From the NCBI GenBank assembly GCA_046351135.1, contig JAXLZA010000002.1, positions 62,001-126,000 on the forward strand: a stretch of DNA of 64,000 bases, written 5' to 3'. Shown in pieces: positions 39,887 to 49,335 of the stretch. The notes below the pieces were generated by a model. That model did no database searches, was not told the origin of the DNA, and was given only the letters and a program-made list of their open reading frames with translations. This DNA is from UBA4427 sp046351135 (GTDB lineage: Bacteria > Myxococcota_A > UBA9160 > UBA4427). The translations under genes were made by a program, and so were the position numbers. Within the stretch, counting starts at the first letter, position 1; each line of letters starts with the position of its first letter.

Positions 39887-41852
39887 TCAGGACTTCAAGC
39901 CGTACACCGTCAGCTGTCCATTGCCGCCGACGTAGACCTTCCCGTTCATGACCATCGGCGGATTGAACTTGACGGCGTCGCCGCAGCGGTCCTGGGCCTT
40001 GGCCTGGCTGCTGAACAGGACGTGGGAGAGGTCGTTCGCGTCGTAGGCGAACAGGATGGCCGGTCCCTGCACGTTGCCGGGCGGCAGCTCTGAGCCGTTG
40101 TTCGTCGCGTCGATCGCCCAGACGATCCCGTTCGACGTGCCGTTCGACGACACCGAGGGCGACGTCGCCGGGAAGCCGAAGACGTGGGCCGTCTGCGAGT
40201 CGGGCGTCGTCGGGAAGCTCCCGCCCACGAGGCGATAGGCGCGCAGCGTCGCGTCGACGGCGCCGACGTAGAGCACCGCCGTCGAGGCGCCGTCACCCTT
40301 GGCGGCCGGCGCGCCGAAGATCCCGCACTCGCCTGGTGCCCGGGAGATCGAGCTTCTGCACGACGTCGTCGAGACCGCCGGCCGTGTAGCGACCCATGTC
40401 GTCGCGGTCGAGGACGTAGAGCAGGCCTTCCTTGCCGCCGGCGGTCAGGAGATCCGGATGGCCACCGGGCCCGAGTCCGTCCGGGATCACGACGACCCCG
40501 CCCGAGCCGAGGTCGAAGTCGAGGGTCGCGAGCGAGGCCTGGGACTGGGGCGTGAAGAAGTCCGCGACCGCGAGCTGCGGATCGGGGGAGAGCCGGACGA
40601 CGCTGTCGCCGAGCGCGTCGTTGGGCGCCTGGAGGGGCAGGCTGTTGGTCGCCGAGAACCCGCCGTTGCCGGTGGCGAAGTAGATGTCGCCGTTGGAGTC
40701 GACCGCGGGGCCGTCGCCGGACATCCAGATGCCGCCCGAGTCGGCGTTGGCCGTGGAGCTGTAGACCCGGACCCGGGCGAGGCTGGTCGCGTCGTAGCCG
40801 ATAAGCCAGCCGTGGGGATTGCCGTGGTCGAGGCCGTGGGAGGCGAACGGGATGTAGACGATGCCGTCGTGGAGGAGCAGCCCGCCGCGCTGGTTCGCGT
40901 TGAGGGCCTCGAAGGTGATGTTCGTTCCGTCGGTGCCGTGACCGGTCCCGGGGACCTGGGCCTGGATCACGACCGGTCCGCCGAACTTCTCGTTGCCCGT
41001 CGCGAGGTCGAGGGCATGCAGCCGCTGGAAGTAGTTCGAGGGCTCGCGCGTGTTGGGGACGACGTAGAGGGTCTGGCTCGCCGGGTCGATCACCGGCGTC
41101 CCCGTGATCCCGATCTCCGGGATCAGGTCGCCGTCCTCGCCGGTGTCGGCGGGGTCGATCGGCGTCACGTTGGGGCCGAGGAAGCTCCTCTTCCAATAGC
41201 GGACGCAGGGCGACGCGTCGGCGTCGAAGGCGTAGACGCTGTCGTGCTCGGTCGCGACGAAGACGACGTTGTGGACGCCGCCCGCGATCGCGAGATCCGC
41301 GACGTAGAGGGGCTGCGCGTAGACCTGGCCGTCGACCGTGCAGCTGAAGAGCTTGCCGAAGGTGTCGGGGCCGACGGACGAGGGCGTGAGCGCGTACTCG
41401 CGGCGGTTCTGGCCCGTCCGCCCGACGTCGTTGTGGAACGTGAACACACCGGGGAGGAAGGTCACGCCGACCGTCGCCGTCGCGCTCGTCGTGCCGTCCT
41501 CGTTGCTGGTCGCGCGGACCGTGTGCGGGCCTTCGGCGGAGCCGGGGGTGTAGACGCCGTCGTTCGTGATCGTGCCGACACTCGCGTTGCCGCCGGCGAT
41601 GCCGTCGACGGACCAGGTGACGGAACGATCGCTCGCGCCGCCGACCGTCGCGGTGAAGGTCTGGGTCTGCGACGCCGTCACCGACGTGGCGCTCGGGCCG
41701 ACGCTGACCGAGACGGCGCCGCCGCCGCTCGAGCCGCCACCTCCACTGCAGGCGAAGCCCGCGAGGCCGGCGAGCAGCAGCGCGACGGCGAGCGGGTGAG
41801 TGGGCAGGGCGGAGCGGAGTCGGCGCCAGACCGGCGACGCGGCAACGGACAT
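39887..41852 (-). pseudogene. Ig-like plus PQQ-type propeller lipoprotein, interrupted by one frameshift
   Basis: The ATG at 41852 starts a signal peptide ending in LAGLAGFACSGGG, a probable lipoprotein site. An Ig-like (BIG_2) domain follows (VSVGPSATSVTASQTQTFTA), then a PQQ-like propeller with repeated blades (GTPVIDPASQTLYVVPNTR, IYFATGNGGFS, LLYVLDRDDMGRY). At about 40335 the frame ends in RRVRDLRRAGRQG-stop. The continuation GIFGAPAAKGDGA, then LYVGAVDATLRAYRLVGGSF, lies in the next frame and runs to 39887. A one-base change near the GGCACCAGGCGAG segment would restore a protein of about 650 residues. The TATGCT box at 41891-41896 is upstream. Either a recent lesion or an assembly error. 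Confidence 0.8.
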
Positions 41853-41890
41853 GGATGGTGTCCTCGAGCGGCGGGGGGCGCGCGGGGCGG

Positions 41891-41896
41891 AGCATA
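41891..41896 (-). promoter_or_regulatory. Candidate -10 box TATGCT (minus strand)
   Basis: AGCATA on the plus strand gives TATGCT on the minus strand, 39 bases before the ATG at 41852. It is the same hexamer seen before cydA and the regulator gene at 31168. No -35 element is evident. Confidence 0.35.
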
Positions 41897-42004
41897 GCGG
41901 CGGTCGCGCGAATCCGGTCGTGCGAGGCGTTTCGTCCCGGTCGGGAGCGCGATCGGGCGCGCGATCGGGCGCGAGGCGAGGCGGCCTGACGGTCGGTCGG
42001 ACCG

Positions 42005-42904
42005 TCAGCGCACTCTCGACCGCACGAAGCGCGCGATCCGCACAACCGACTCCGCCGCCTCGGGCAGATGGGGGTGGAGCTGCCAGACGTGGGTCAGACC
42101 TTCGCCGACGAAGAGCTCGACGCGCACCCCGTCCCGGCGCGCGGCCTCGGTGACGCGGAGCGCGTCGTCGAGCAGGATCTCGCGGGTGCCGACCTCGATC
42201 CGGAGCGGCGGGAAGCCGCGGAAGTCGGCGTGGATCGGCGAGGCGCGCGGATCGCGCGCGCTCGTGCCGCCCTTCAGATAGGCGGCGGCCATGAGGTGGG
42301 TCCCGTCGACGGTGACCATCGGGTCGTCGATGCCACGATGGGCCGAGGCGCCCGTGAGCTCGAGGTCCGCGAGGGGCGAGAGCGCGATCGCCGCGGCGGG
42401 CAGCAGATCGCCCGCGTCGCGCAGGGCGACGAGGCTCCCGAGCACGAGGCCTCCGCCCGCCGAGTCGCCGGCGAAGACGATGCGCGACGCCGGGATGCCG
42501 CGATCCTGCAGCCATTGATGGGCGGTGGCGACGTCGTCGATCGCGGCGGGAAACGGATGCTCCGGAGCGAGGCGGTAGTCGAGGGCGAGCACGCGCATCC
42601 CGGTCGCGAGGGCGAGGCGTGCGATCAACGAGCGATGGGTCGCGACCGAGCCCATCACGTAGCCGCCGCCGTGGAGATAGACGATCGCGCGATCGCCAGT
42701 CGCCCCGTCCGGCACGAACCAGAAGCCCGGGACACCGCCCGCAGAGACCGCTTCCTGCTTCACACCGGGCGGAAACGGGATGCCCTCGAAGACGGCGGCG
42801 AGGCTCGCGAGCCCGGCGCGCATCGCTTCGATGGTGGCGGGCGCCGGACCCTGCGGCTGGCTCTTCAGGGACGCGACCAGGGCTTCGTGCTCGGCGCTCG
42901 GCAT
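42005..42904 (-). CDS. Hormone-sensitive-lipase-type alpha/beta hydrolase
   Basis: The protein has 299 residues, with ATG at 42904 after CGAGGAGAGCCG. It belongs to esterase family IV: oxyanion-hole motif YLHGGGYVMGS, nucleophile elbow FAGDSAGGGLVLG, and the catalytic His in GLTHVWQLHP with an Asp before it. LALDYRLAPEHPFPAAIDDV is also typical. It hydrolyses short- to medium-chain esters of alcohols or steroids in the cytoplasm. It lies 50 bp downstream of the cupin gene on the same strand and may share its transcript. Confidence 0.94.
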   Translation of the reverse strand: MPSAEHEALVASLKSQPQGPAPATIEAMRAGLASLAAVFEGIPFPPGVKQEAVSAGGVPGFWFVPDGATGDRAIVYLHGGGYVMGSVATHRSLIARLALATGMRVLALDYRLAPEHPFPAAIDDVATAHQWLQDRGIPASRIVFAGDSAGGGLVLGSLVALRDAGDLLPAAAIALSPLADLELTGASAHRGIDDPMVTVDGTHLMAAAYLKGGTSARDPRASPIHADFRGFPPLRIEVGTREILLDDALRVTEAARRDGVRVELFVGEGLTHVWQLHPHLPEAAESVVRIARFVRSRVR

Positions 42905-42953
42905 CGGCTCTCCTCGGGCTGTTGCGGCGTGGGGTCCGGTCGGGCCGGACGGC

Positions 42954-43343
42954 TCAGCGGTAGTTCATGCCCGGCGACTTCGCGAAGAGGATCAGGATCT
43001 TCGCGTCCTCGAGCACCGTGTAGCCGTACATCGTGCCGGCCTCGACGAAGGTCAGCGTGCCCGCGCCGTACTCGACCGGCGCCTTGCCGTGCTCGCGCCA
43101 CTCGATCCGGCCCTCGACGACGAACTCGGTGCGGTCGGCGTTGTGGGCGTGGTCGGGCGTGACGTCGCCGGCGGGGCGCTCGATGAAGTAGGCGAAGGGC
43201 GGCTTCGTCGGGTGGACGAAGTCCTGGTCCGGCAGGCCGAGGAAGCGCGTCGTCTTGAGCCCGGCGACGGGCTCGTGTCCGGGGCGGACGATGTCGGCTT
43301 CGAGGTTCGGCAGGTCCTTCAGGTTGACGACGTGGGCGGCCAC
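42954..43343 (-). CDS. Cupin-domain protein
   Basis: The protein has 129 residues, starting with GTG at 43343 after GGAGGAATCCC. It is a single cupin barrel: the first motif region is DVTPDHAHNADRTEFVVEG, containing the H-x-H and Glu ligands, and the second is YGAGTLTFVEAGTMYGYTV, where the usual second-motif His is replaced by Tyr. Metal binding may therefore be altered. Such small cupins act as dioxygenases, isomerases or ligand binders. The gene precedes the esterase gene and is divergent from the VCBS lipoprotein gene. Confidence 0.87.
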   Translation of the reverse strand: MAAHVVNLKDLPNLEADIVRPGHEPVAGLKTTRFLGLPDQDFVHPTKPPFAYFIERPAGDVTPDHAHNADRTEFVVEGRIEWREHGKAPVEYGAGTLTFVEAGTMYGYTVLEDAKILILFAKSPGMNYR

Positions 43344-43619
43344 GGGATTCCTCCAATCGCCGGTCGGGCTCGGGGGCGCGGGCGGACTCTCGGCCGGCGA
43401 AGGTCACGCTACTTCCGCCGCGGAGGGCGCGCCAAGTCGCCAGCGACCGAAGCGGGCTGCTACAAAGCGGGCCGACGCCGGGTCGTCGCTCCACGGTCGC
43501 GCCGACCCGGGACCGCTTCGCAAGGAATCCACCCGATGCATCCCTTCGCCCTTCGATCCGTCCCTCTCCGCCGACCTGCCCGGGATCGGGCGATCTCCCC
43601 TGGGGTAGAGCTTCTCTCT

Positions 43620-45065
43620 ATGACGATTGCGACGACCGTCCGACGGCGCATCGCGGCGGTGGGCCGTGTCGGGCTCCTGCCCGCGCTCGCGCTCGCGGCG
43701 CTCCTCGCCGGCTGCAGCGACGAAGGGGCGAAGCCCGCGACGCCGGCGGCGAGCGACTCGGCGGCCGGATCGGGCGCGGCGCCCGCCGCCGACGGGACCC
43801 CGGCGTCCGCCGTTCCCGCGCTGCCCGACGATCTCCCGAACGCCCTCGTGCTCGCGCTCTCGGCCTTCGATGCCCGCAAGCCCGGCGACGAGGGGCCGCC
43901 GGTCCCGCTGCCGGCAGAGCTCGAATTCATCACGCGCCGCGGTGGGAAGTGGGTCACGACGCGCATGACCGATCCCGAGAGCAACGTCTTCCACAAGGCG
44001 CTGGCCTACACGACGCCCGAAGGCGAGTCGGTCCTGCTGACGGGCGGCGGGACGAAGGCGCTGCTCAAGCTCTGGCGCAAGCAGGACGGGAAGCTCGTCT
44101 CGCAGACGATCTGGGAGAAGGACTTCGGCGGAAAGTTCTCGCGCATGCGCGACATCGAGGTCGGCGACGTCGACGGCGACGGCTCGCGCGTGATCGCCGT
44201 CGCGACCCACGACCAGGGCGTCGTCGCGGTCGTGCGGCCGAAGGACGGGGCCTACGCGGCCGAGGAGCTCGATCACGAGAAGGACACCTTCGTCCACGAG
44301 GTCGAGCTCGGCGACGTCGACGGCGACGGGGTCGTCGAGATCTACGCGACGCCCTCCGAGCCCAACCGCCTCGACGGCTCGGAGCAGGAGGGCCACGTCG
44401 TACGTTATGTCCCGAAGAAGGGCGAGGGCCGCAAGGTCGTCGCCGATCTCGGCAAGCGCCACGCGAAGGAGATCCTGGTCCACGACGTCGACGGCAATGG
44501 CAAGGACGAGCTCTACGTCCTCGTGGAAGGCCAGAAGGATCCCTCGGGCCAGGGCCTGGTCCACCGCACCGAGATCTGGCGCTACGAAGCCGACACGCCC
44601 CCCGACAAGGGCGTCCCGATCGCCGAGTTCGAGGATCGCCTCGGCCGCTTCCTGACCCCCGCCGATCTCGACGGCGACGGGAAGAAGGAGATCGTGGCGG
44701 CGCTCTTCCAGAAGGGCGTCTGGTGGCTCAAGCCCGGGGACGACGTCACGAAGACCTGGACGAAGCGCGTCGTCGACCGCGACTCGGGCAGCTTCGAGCA
44801 CGCGGCGATCGCGACCGACCTCGATGGCGACGGCCGGCAGGAGCTCTACGTCGCGAACGACGAGGGCAAGTCGATCCGGCGTTATGTCTGGAACGGCCGC
44901 CGCCTCGTCAAGGAAGAGATCCACGCGCGCCAGGACGACCGCAGCATCCTGACCTGGAACATCATGCCGATCCCGGTCGCGCTGGTGCCGGAGGCGGACG
45001 CGGGAGTCGCTGCGCCCGAGGCGGGAGCCGCGGCGGACGGGGCCGGCGCGGCCGCGGCGCAGTAG
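43620..45065 (+). CDS. FG-GAP/VCBS-repeat lipoprotein
   Basis: The protein has 481 residues, with ATG at 43620. The signal peptide ends in the lipobox LLAGC (ALALAALLAGCSDEG), followed by an Ala/Pro-rich linker to about residue 75. The body has at least five repeats with calcium-loop-like sequences: IEVGDVDGDGSRVIAV, VELGDVDGDGVVEIYA, LVHDVDGNGKDELYV, TPADLDGDGKKEIVA and ATDLDGDGRQELYV. These suggest an incomplete or single beta-propeller on the outer or inner membrane surface. The tail is again Ala-rich. The ligand is unknown. It is followed by the GH3 gene 36 bp downstream and likely forms an operon with it. Confidence 0.9.
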   Translation: MTIATTVRRRIAAVGRVGLLPALALAALLAGCSDEGAKPATPAASDSAAGSGAAPAADGTPASAVPALPDDLPNALVLALSAFDARKPGDEGPPVPLPAELEFITRRGGKWVTTRMTDPESNVFHKALAYTTPEGESVLLTGGGTKALLKLWRKQDGKLVSQTIWEKDFGGKFSRMRDIEVGDVDGDGSRVIAVATHDQGVVAVVRPKDGAYAAEELDHEKDTFVHEVELGDVDGDGVVEIYATPSEPNRLDGSEQEGHVVRYVPKKGEGRKVVADLGKRHAKEILVHDVDGNGKDELYVLVEGQKDPSGQGLVHRTEIWRYEADTPPDKGVPIAEFEDRLGRFLTPADLDGDGKKEIVAALFQKGVWWLKPGDDVTKTWTKRVVDRDSGSFEHAAIATDLDGDGRQELYVANDEGKSIRRYVWNGRRLVKEEIHARQDDRSILTWNIMPIPVALVPEADAGVAAPEAGAAADGAGAAAAQ

Positions 45066-45101
45066 GCGGCGGGACGGACCTCGGTCGGGCGGGAGGGGCC
45101 G

Positions 45102-46130
45102 TTGACGGCGCGCACGGCGACGGGTCATCGGGTCGGGGAACACTTCATGCTGGGCTTCCGGGGGCTCTCGCTCCCGGCGTGGCTCGGCGAGTTCGCCCGC
45201 GAGCACGGTCTCGGCGGTGTCCTCCTCTTCGATCGCGATCTGCAGCAGGGCGGCCTGCGCAACGTCGAGTCGCCGGCGCAGGTCGCGGCGCTCACCGCCG
45301 AGGTCCACGCGCTCCCCGGCCGTCCCCTCGTCTTCGTCGATCAGGAGGGCGGCCGCGTCCGGCGCCTCAAGGCGGCGGCGGGCTTCTGCGAGCTGCCGAG
45401 CGCCCGCGCCTTCGCGGCGCTCCCGGAGGCCGAGGCCCGCGCGCTGGCGAGCGCGAGCTGTGCCGAGATGAAGCGCCTCGGCATCGACTTCGACCTCGCC
45501 CCCGTCGTCGATCTCGACACGAATCCCGACAACCCGAACATCGGGAAGATCGAGCGCGCGTTCTCGGCGGATCCGCGGGAGGTCGGGCGGTGTGCCCGGA
45601 TCTTCGGCGACGCGGCGCGCGCGGTCGGCCTCGGACTCTGCGTCAAGCACTTCCCCGGTCTCGGCGGCGCGCGCACCGACAGCCACCTCGCCCTCACCGA
45701 CATCTCGGGCCTCGTCTCGACGGAGCAGGAGTCGCTCTTCTACGCGCTCGCCGCGGAGCTGCCCGGCGGTGCCGCGCTCTTCTCCCACGGCTTCGTGCGG
45801 GAGTGGGACGCGGAGCGGCCGGTCTCGATCTCACCGGCCGCGGTGGCGCGCTTCCGGGCGCGATCGCCCGGGACGATGCTCATCACCGACGATCTGCAGA
45901 TGCAGGGGCTCCAGGGCGCCGCCACGACGGCGGATGCGGTGTTTGCGGCGCTCGAGGCGGGGCTCGACCTGCTGTGCATCGGGAACAATCTGCTGGCCCA
46001 GAGCGGCGAGTGTGTCGAGATCGCGCGGGCGCTGGCCGAGCGAGTGGCGCGCGACCTGGCCTTTGCGGCGAAGCTCGCGGCGTCGCGGGCGCGGATCGAG
46101 GCGCGCAAGCGCTTCGCGGCGGGCGTGTGA
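45102..46130 (+). CDS. Glycoside hydrolase family 3, NagZ-like
   Basis: The protein has 342 residues. The TTG at 45102 is preferred because GGGAGGGG lies just before it; an ATG at 45147 would delete part of the barrel. GH3 blocks: LVFVDQEGGRVRRL, FDLAPVVDLDTNPDNPNIG, KHFPGLGGARTDSHLAL with the Asp-Ser-His acid/base dyad, and MLITDDLQMQG with the nucleophile Asp. It corresponds to single-domain NagZ, which removes N-acetylglucosamine from muropeptides. The usual GHG in the dyad loop reads GLG. There is no signal peptide, so it is probably cytoplasmic. The next gene is a VanY-like peptidase, which fits peptidoglycan recycling. Confidence 0.9.
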   Translation: MTARTATGHRVGEHFMLGFRGLSLPAWLGEFAREHGLGGVLLFDRDLQQGGLRNVESPAQVAALTAEVHALPGRPLVFVDQEGGRVRRLKAAAGFCELPSARAFAALPEAEARALASASCAEMKRLGIDFDLAPVVDLDTNPDNPNIGKIERAFSADPREVGRCARIFGDAARAVGLGLCVKHFPGLGGARTDSHLALTDISGLVSTEQESLFYALAAELPGGAALFSHGFVREWDAERPVSISPAAVARFRARSPGTMLITDDLQMQGLQGAATTADAVFAALEAGLDLLCIGNNLLAQSGECVEIARALAERVARDLAFAAKLAASRARIEARKRFAAGV

Positions 46131-46147
46131 GCGCGAGGAGGATCGGG

Positions 46148-46996
46148 ATGAGGCGCCGCGGGATCGCCGTTCGCAGGACCGGGCAGCTCGGGATCCCGCT
46201 CGCGATCGTGCTCGTCTGCCTGCTCGCCGCTTCGTTCTTCGGCGCGACGGGATGTGTCCCGCACGCGGGCGTCGCCCCCGCCGCGCGCGAGCCCTTCGAT
46301 CCCCACGCGTCTTCGCCCGCGCAGCGCGCGCGCCTCGACGCGCTGCGGGCGGCCCTCGCGCCGGTCGTCGCGAGCCGCAAGGATCCCGAGGCGCTGCTCC
46401 TGCTGGACGAAGCCGCGCTCGTGGCGCCCCTCGACGCCGAGCAGCGTGCGCTCCTCGAGGAGATCCGCCATCAGCCGGGAGCCGATCCCTCGGTCCCGAT
46501 TCCGGACGACGTCGTCTGGACGCGCCTCGAAGGCCAGGTCGTCCACGCTCCGAAGGGCGACCGGCCGATTCCGCTCCAGCTCGTGACCGAGCCCGTCGGG
46601 CGGGCGCTCGGCGAGCTCGACCGCGCGATGTGCCGGGATCTCGGCCGCGGGCTCCTCGTCGGCTCCGCCTATCGCTCGCCTGCCTATCAGCTCTTCCTGA
46701 TCGTCGACCTGCTGCCGCGCTTCGACTACTCCCTCGAGCAGACCATCGTCCACGTCTCGCTGCCCGGCGCGAGCGATCACAATCGCGTCGACCGGCTCGG
46801 CGTCGACTTCGTGAGCGAGCAGGGCGTCGATCTCGATTGGGCCGACGCCGCGGCGTTCCGGGCGCTCCCCGAATACGCGTGGCTCGTCGCGAACGCGAAG
46901 CGCTTCGGATTCGAGCCGGATCCCCCGAAGCCCGGCGATCCGCCCGGCACGCCTCCGACCTCGCCGTGGCATTGGCGGTACACGGGCCGGCCCTAG
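46148..46996 (+). CDS. VanY-like D-alanyl-D-alanine carboxypeptidase family lipoprotein, altered active site
   Basis: The protein has 282 residues, with ATG at 46148 after GAGGAGGATCGGG. A signal anchor and GATGC give a possible lipobox. The M15B fold is seen in GSAYRSPAYQ, ASDHNRVDRLGVDF and SPWHWRYTG. Zinc ligands His, Asp and His are present, though the first two are two residues further apart than usual. The catalytic Glu normally in EPWHWRY is Ser here. The protein may bind peptidoglycan peptides without cleaving them, or use another residue. It follows the GH3 gene by 17 bp, so a linked role in cell-wall turnover is likely. Confidence 0.82.
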   Translation: MRRRGIAVRRTGQLGIPLAIVLVCLLAASFFGATGCVPHAGVAPAAREPFDPHASSPAQRARLDALRAALAPVVASRKDPEALLLLDEAALVAPLDAEQRALLEEIRHQPGADPSVPIPDDVVWTRLEGQVVHAPKGDRPIPLQLVTEPVGRALGELDRAMCRDLGRGLLVGSAYRSPAYQLFLIVDLLPRFDYSLEQTIVHVSLPGASDHNRVDRLGVDFVSEQGVDLDWADAAAFRALPEYAWLVANAKRFGFEPDPPKPGDPPGTPPTSPWHWRYTGRP

Positions 46997-47075
46997 CGCG
47001 GCTTCTCCGCCTCGGTCGACACTTTTCTGCCCATCTCGATCCGGATCTGGAGTAGGCTAACGGAGGAGGGCGAAG

Positions 47076-48533
47076 ATGGCGGTCACCCTGCGCGCTGCAG
47101 TCCTGATCTCCTTCGCCTTCATCGCGGCGGAGGCGAGCCCTGCCCAGACGGTCGCCCTGTACGGCGAGTTCCACGAGACCAACGGGATGATCGTCAACAT
47201 CCCGCAGAACCCGCCGGTGCTCGGCTGCGTGCCCCCGCCGCTGCTCGTGGCTCCCCCCTCGCACCTCACGGTCCAGGGCGGCCAGTCGTTCCAGCACCTC
47301 GATCTGCGCCCGACGGGCGTGAACGACGCGCGCTGCCATGACCGCGAGCAGCACGTCGCGTTCAGTACGTGGGCGATGGCCGCATTCAAGAAGCCACGGA
47401 TCGGCGCCCGGGGAGCGCGCAACATCGACAACCCTGCCGGGGGGCTCGCCGTCGGCGATCCCTTCACGATCCCGCCCTTCGCCTTCCAGCAGAAGCTCGG
47501 TCCGCAGGTCGGCATCGTGCTGAACAACGTGACCCGCCAGATCGATACGACCTTCATCGCGGCCATGCCGGGCATCGATCGCAACGGTCCAAACCCCGGC
47601 CCGCTGCCGGCGGGCTCGTACACGATCAAGACTCCGGCCCAGCTCGCGCCGGTCCCGGCGTTGACCCGCATGTTCTCCCCGATGAACTGGCAGAACCCGG
47701 GCAACGGCCAGGACAACGGCCTCGCGGTCGGTCTCGCGGCGCGCGCCAACGCCGATACGACGATCCGCGCCTCGGCCGCCGGCGGCAACGAGAAGCTCCG
47801 CATGCGCTACGTCGCGGGGCCGCGCCAGTTCGGCGGCACGATGGCGCTGCTGCTCGACGGCAAGGCGCGGTTCTATTCTTGTTGTCCCGACGGTCGTCTC
47901 CCGCCGGATTTCGTTCCCAACGCGGCAACACAGCCGATCGTTCCCGGCGACGACGTTCCGGGTTTCAGGCGTCGCAACGCGGCCGGCTGGAACCTGACGG
48001 CTCCGGGCTTCCAGCCGGCGGGCAAGTTCAAGGCCTTTCAGGGCCATTTCTTCACGCCCATGGGCGCGCTCCGCGTCGCACCGCGCTGTACGCAGACGGC
48101 CGATCCGCTGAACCTGCTGCCCGTCGGCTGCAACGAGATCAACGGCTTCGACACCTACATGAGCGGCATCGCCCCGTTCCCGCCGGGCGGCACGATCCAG
48201 GTCCTCGCCAAGGCGACCTCGGTGAAGCACATGTTCGCGCTGACGACGGGGACCGTCTCGATCGTTCGCGTGGCGTTGCGCAACGGCATCCACTTCAGCG
48301 ACACGGTCACGGGCATGGGCTACGACACGGTCGGCGTCTCGGCGATGGGCGGCCCGCAGCGCAACGTCGGCCTCGTGGCCGGCTCCTACACGGTCCGGGT
48401 CTCGTCGGACACCCAGATCAACGCCCAGCTCCTCGGCCTGAACCTGAAGTTCACGCCGGAGCCGACGGCGACGATCGCGCTCGCGAGCGGGCTCGGCGTG
48501 TTGGGCCTGCTCGCCCGCCGACGAAGGCTCTGA
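47076..48533 (+). CDS. PEP-CTERM secreted protein
   Basis: The protein has 485 residues, with ATG at 47076 after GGAGGAGGGCGAAG. A signal peptide (LRAAVLISFAFIAAEASPA) precedes QTVALYGEF. The mature part is low in charge and rich in Pro, Gly and Asn, without catalytic motifs: FSPMNWQNPGNGQDNG, then RFYSCCPDGRLPPDF. A repeated DNxAxG-like wording suggests a beta-sandwich. The C-terminus TPEPTATIALASGLGVLGLL followed by ARRRRL is a PEP-CTERM signal, as in the propeller protein at 18886. It is predicted to be an extracellular or matrix protein handled by an exosortase. TAGGCT at 47053-47058 could be its -10 box. Confidence 0.88.
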   Translation: MAVTLRAAVLISFAFIAAEASPAQTVALYGEFHETNGMIVNIPQNPPVLGCVPPPLLVAPPSHLTVQGGQSFQHLDLRPTGVNDARCHDREQHVAFSTWAMAAFKKPRIGARGARNIDNPAGGLAVGDPFTIPPFAFQQKLGPQVGIVLNNVTRQIDTTFIAAMPGIDRNGPNPGPLPAGSYTIKTPAQLAPVPALTRMFSPMNWQNPGNGQDNGLAVGLAARANADTTIRASAAGGNEKLRMRYVAGPRQFGGTMALLLDGKARFYSCCPDGRLPPDFVPNAATQPIVPGDDVPGFRRRNAAGWNLTAPGFQPAGKFKAFQGHFFTPMGALRVAPRCTQTADPLNLLPVGCNEINGFDTYMSGIAPFPPGGTIQVLAKATSVKHMFALTTGTVSIVRVALRNGIHFSDTVTGMGYDTVGVSAMGGPQRNVGLVAGSYTVRVSSDTQINAQLLGLNLKFTPEPTATIALASGLGVLGLLARRRRL

Positions 48534-48639
48534 CGCCCGATCCGCCAAACCGCTCCCGGCTTCGTCGCCTCGTGTATCGTCCGCGCCGGCCGGGCCGCGC
48601 CTCGCGCGTTCGCCGGCTCGTCGGAGGATTGGGGGCGCG

Positions 48640-49320
48640 ATGGAGAAGCTGATCTACGTGGTGACGGGACCCGTCGATGCGATCGAGGGGCGGCTCGAGC
48701 GCATCGAGCGAGGCGTGATCCCCGTGGCGCGCCGGGTCGGTGGCGAGCGCATGGCGATCCTGGTGCCCGATCAGGCGGATCTGATCCGCGCGCGCTGCCC
48801 GGCGCGCATCGCGGGGGACTTCGACTCGATCTCGGCCGTCTTCGAGTGCTGGCTCCCGACCGTCGATGCCCGCGCGCCGATCGAGGCGGCGCTCGCGTCC
48901 TGCGGCCGGACGCTCTGGGGCTACCTCGTCACCGAATCGACGATGGCGCCTTGTCCCCACTTCGTCTCCGAGGGCGGCCGCGTCCCGGGCGTCACGCAGT
49001 GGGCCATCAACGACAAGCCCGCGAAGGTCGCCCTCGACGACTTCTACCGCGAGTGGGCGGTCCACTCGAAGCTCTCCTTCGACCTCCACCCGACGCGCCA
49101 GTCCTACATCCGCAACGCCGTCGCGCGGCGCCTGACCGCCGCCTCGCCGACCTATCTCGGCATCGTCCTCGAGCGCTTCCCGTCCCTCGACGACTTCACC
49201 GACGAGTCGATCTACTTCGGCGACCGCGCGATCGTGAAGAAGATGTTCGAGCACGTGCCGAGCTTCTACGACTTCGCCACCGCGATCACCGGCGGCCTCA
49301 GCGAGTACCGCTGGTCCTGA
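48640..49320 (+). CDS. EthD-like ferredoxin-fold protein, function unknown
   Basis: The protein has 226 residues, with ATG at 48640 after GGAGGATTGGGGGCGCG. It has no signal peptide. The first part LIYVVTGPVDAIEGRLERI and the second half VHSKLSFDLHPTRQSYIRNA, with a duplicated strand-helix layout, are in keeping with a dimeric alpha/beta barrel, as in EthD-type proteins, but this match is weak. The conserved-looking tail GGLSEYRWS is not recognised. It is followed tail-to-tail by the LysR gene. No catalytic residues can be assigned. Confidence 0.6.
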   Translation: MEKLIYVVTGPVDAIEGRLERIERGVIPVARRVGGERMAILVPDQADLIRARCPARIAGDFDSISAVFECWLPTVDARAPIEAALASCGRTLWGYLVTESTMAPCPHFVSEGGRVPGVTQWAINDKPAKVALDDFYREWAVHSKLSFDLHPTRQSYIRNAVARRLTAASPTYLGIVLERFPSLDDFTDESIYFGDRAIVKKMFEHVPSFYDFATAITGGLSEYRWS

Positions 49321-49335
49321 CGGCGCTCGCGAGGC

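Noticed and set aside
43404..45788. A 794-codon minus-strand frame across the VCBS lipoprotein and GH3 genes
   Set aside because: Both plus-strand genes have clear domains, lipobox and active-site motifs. The antisense frame has none.
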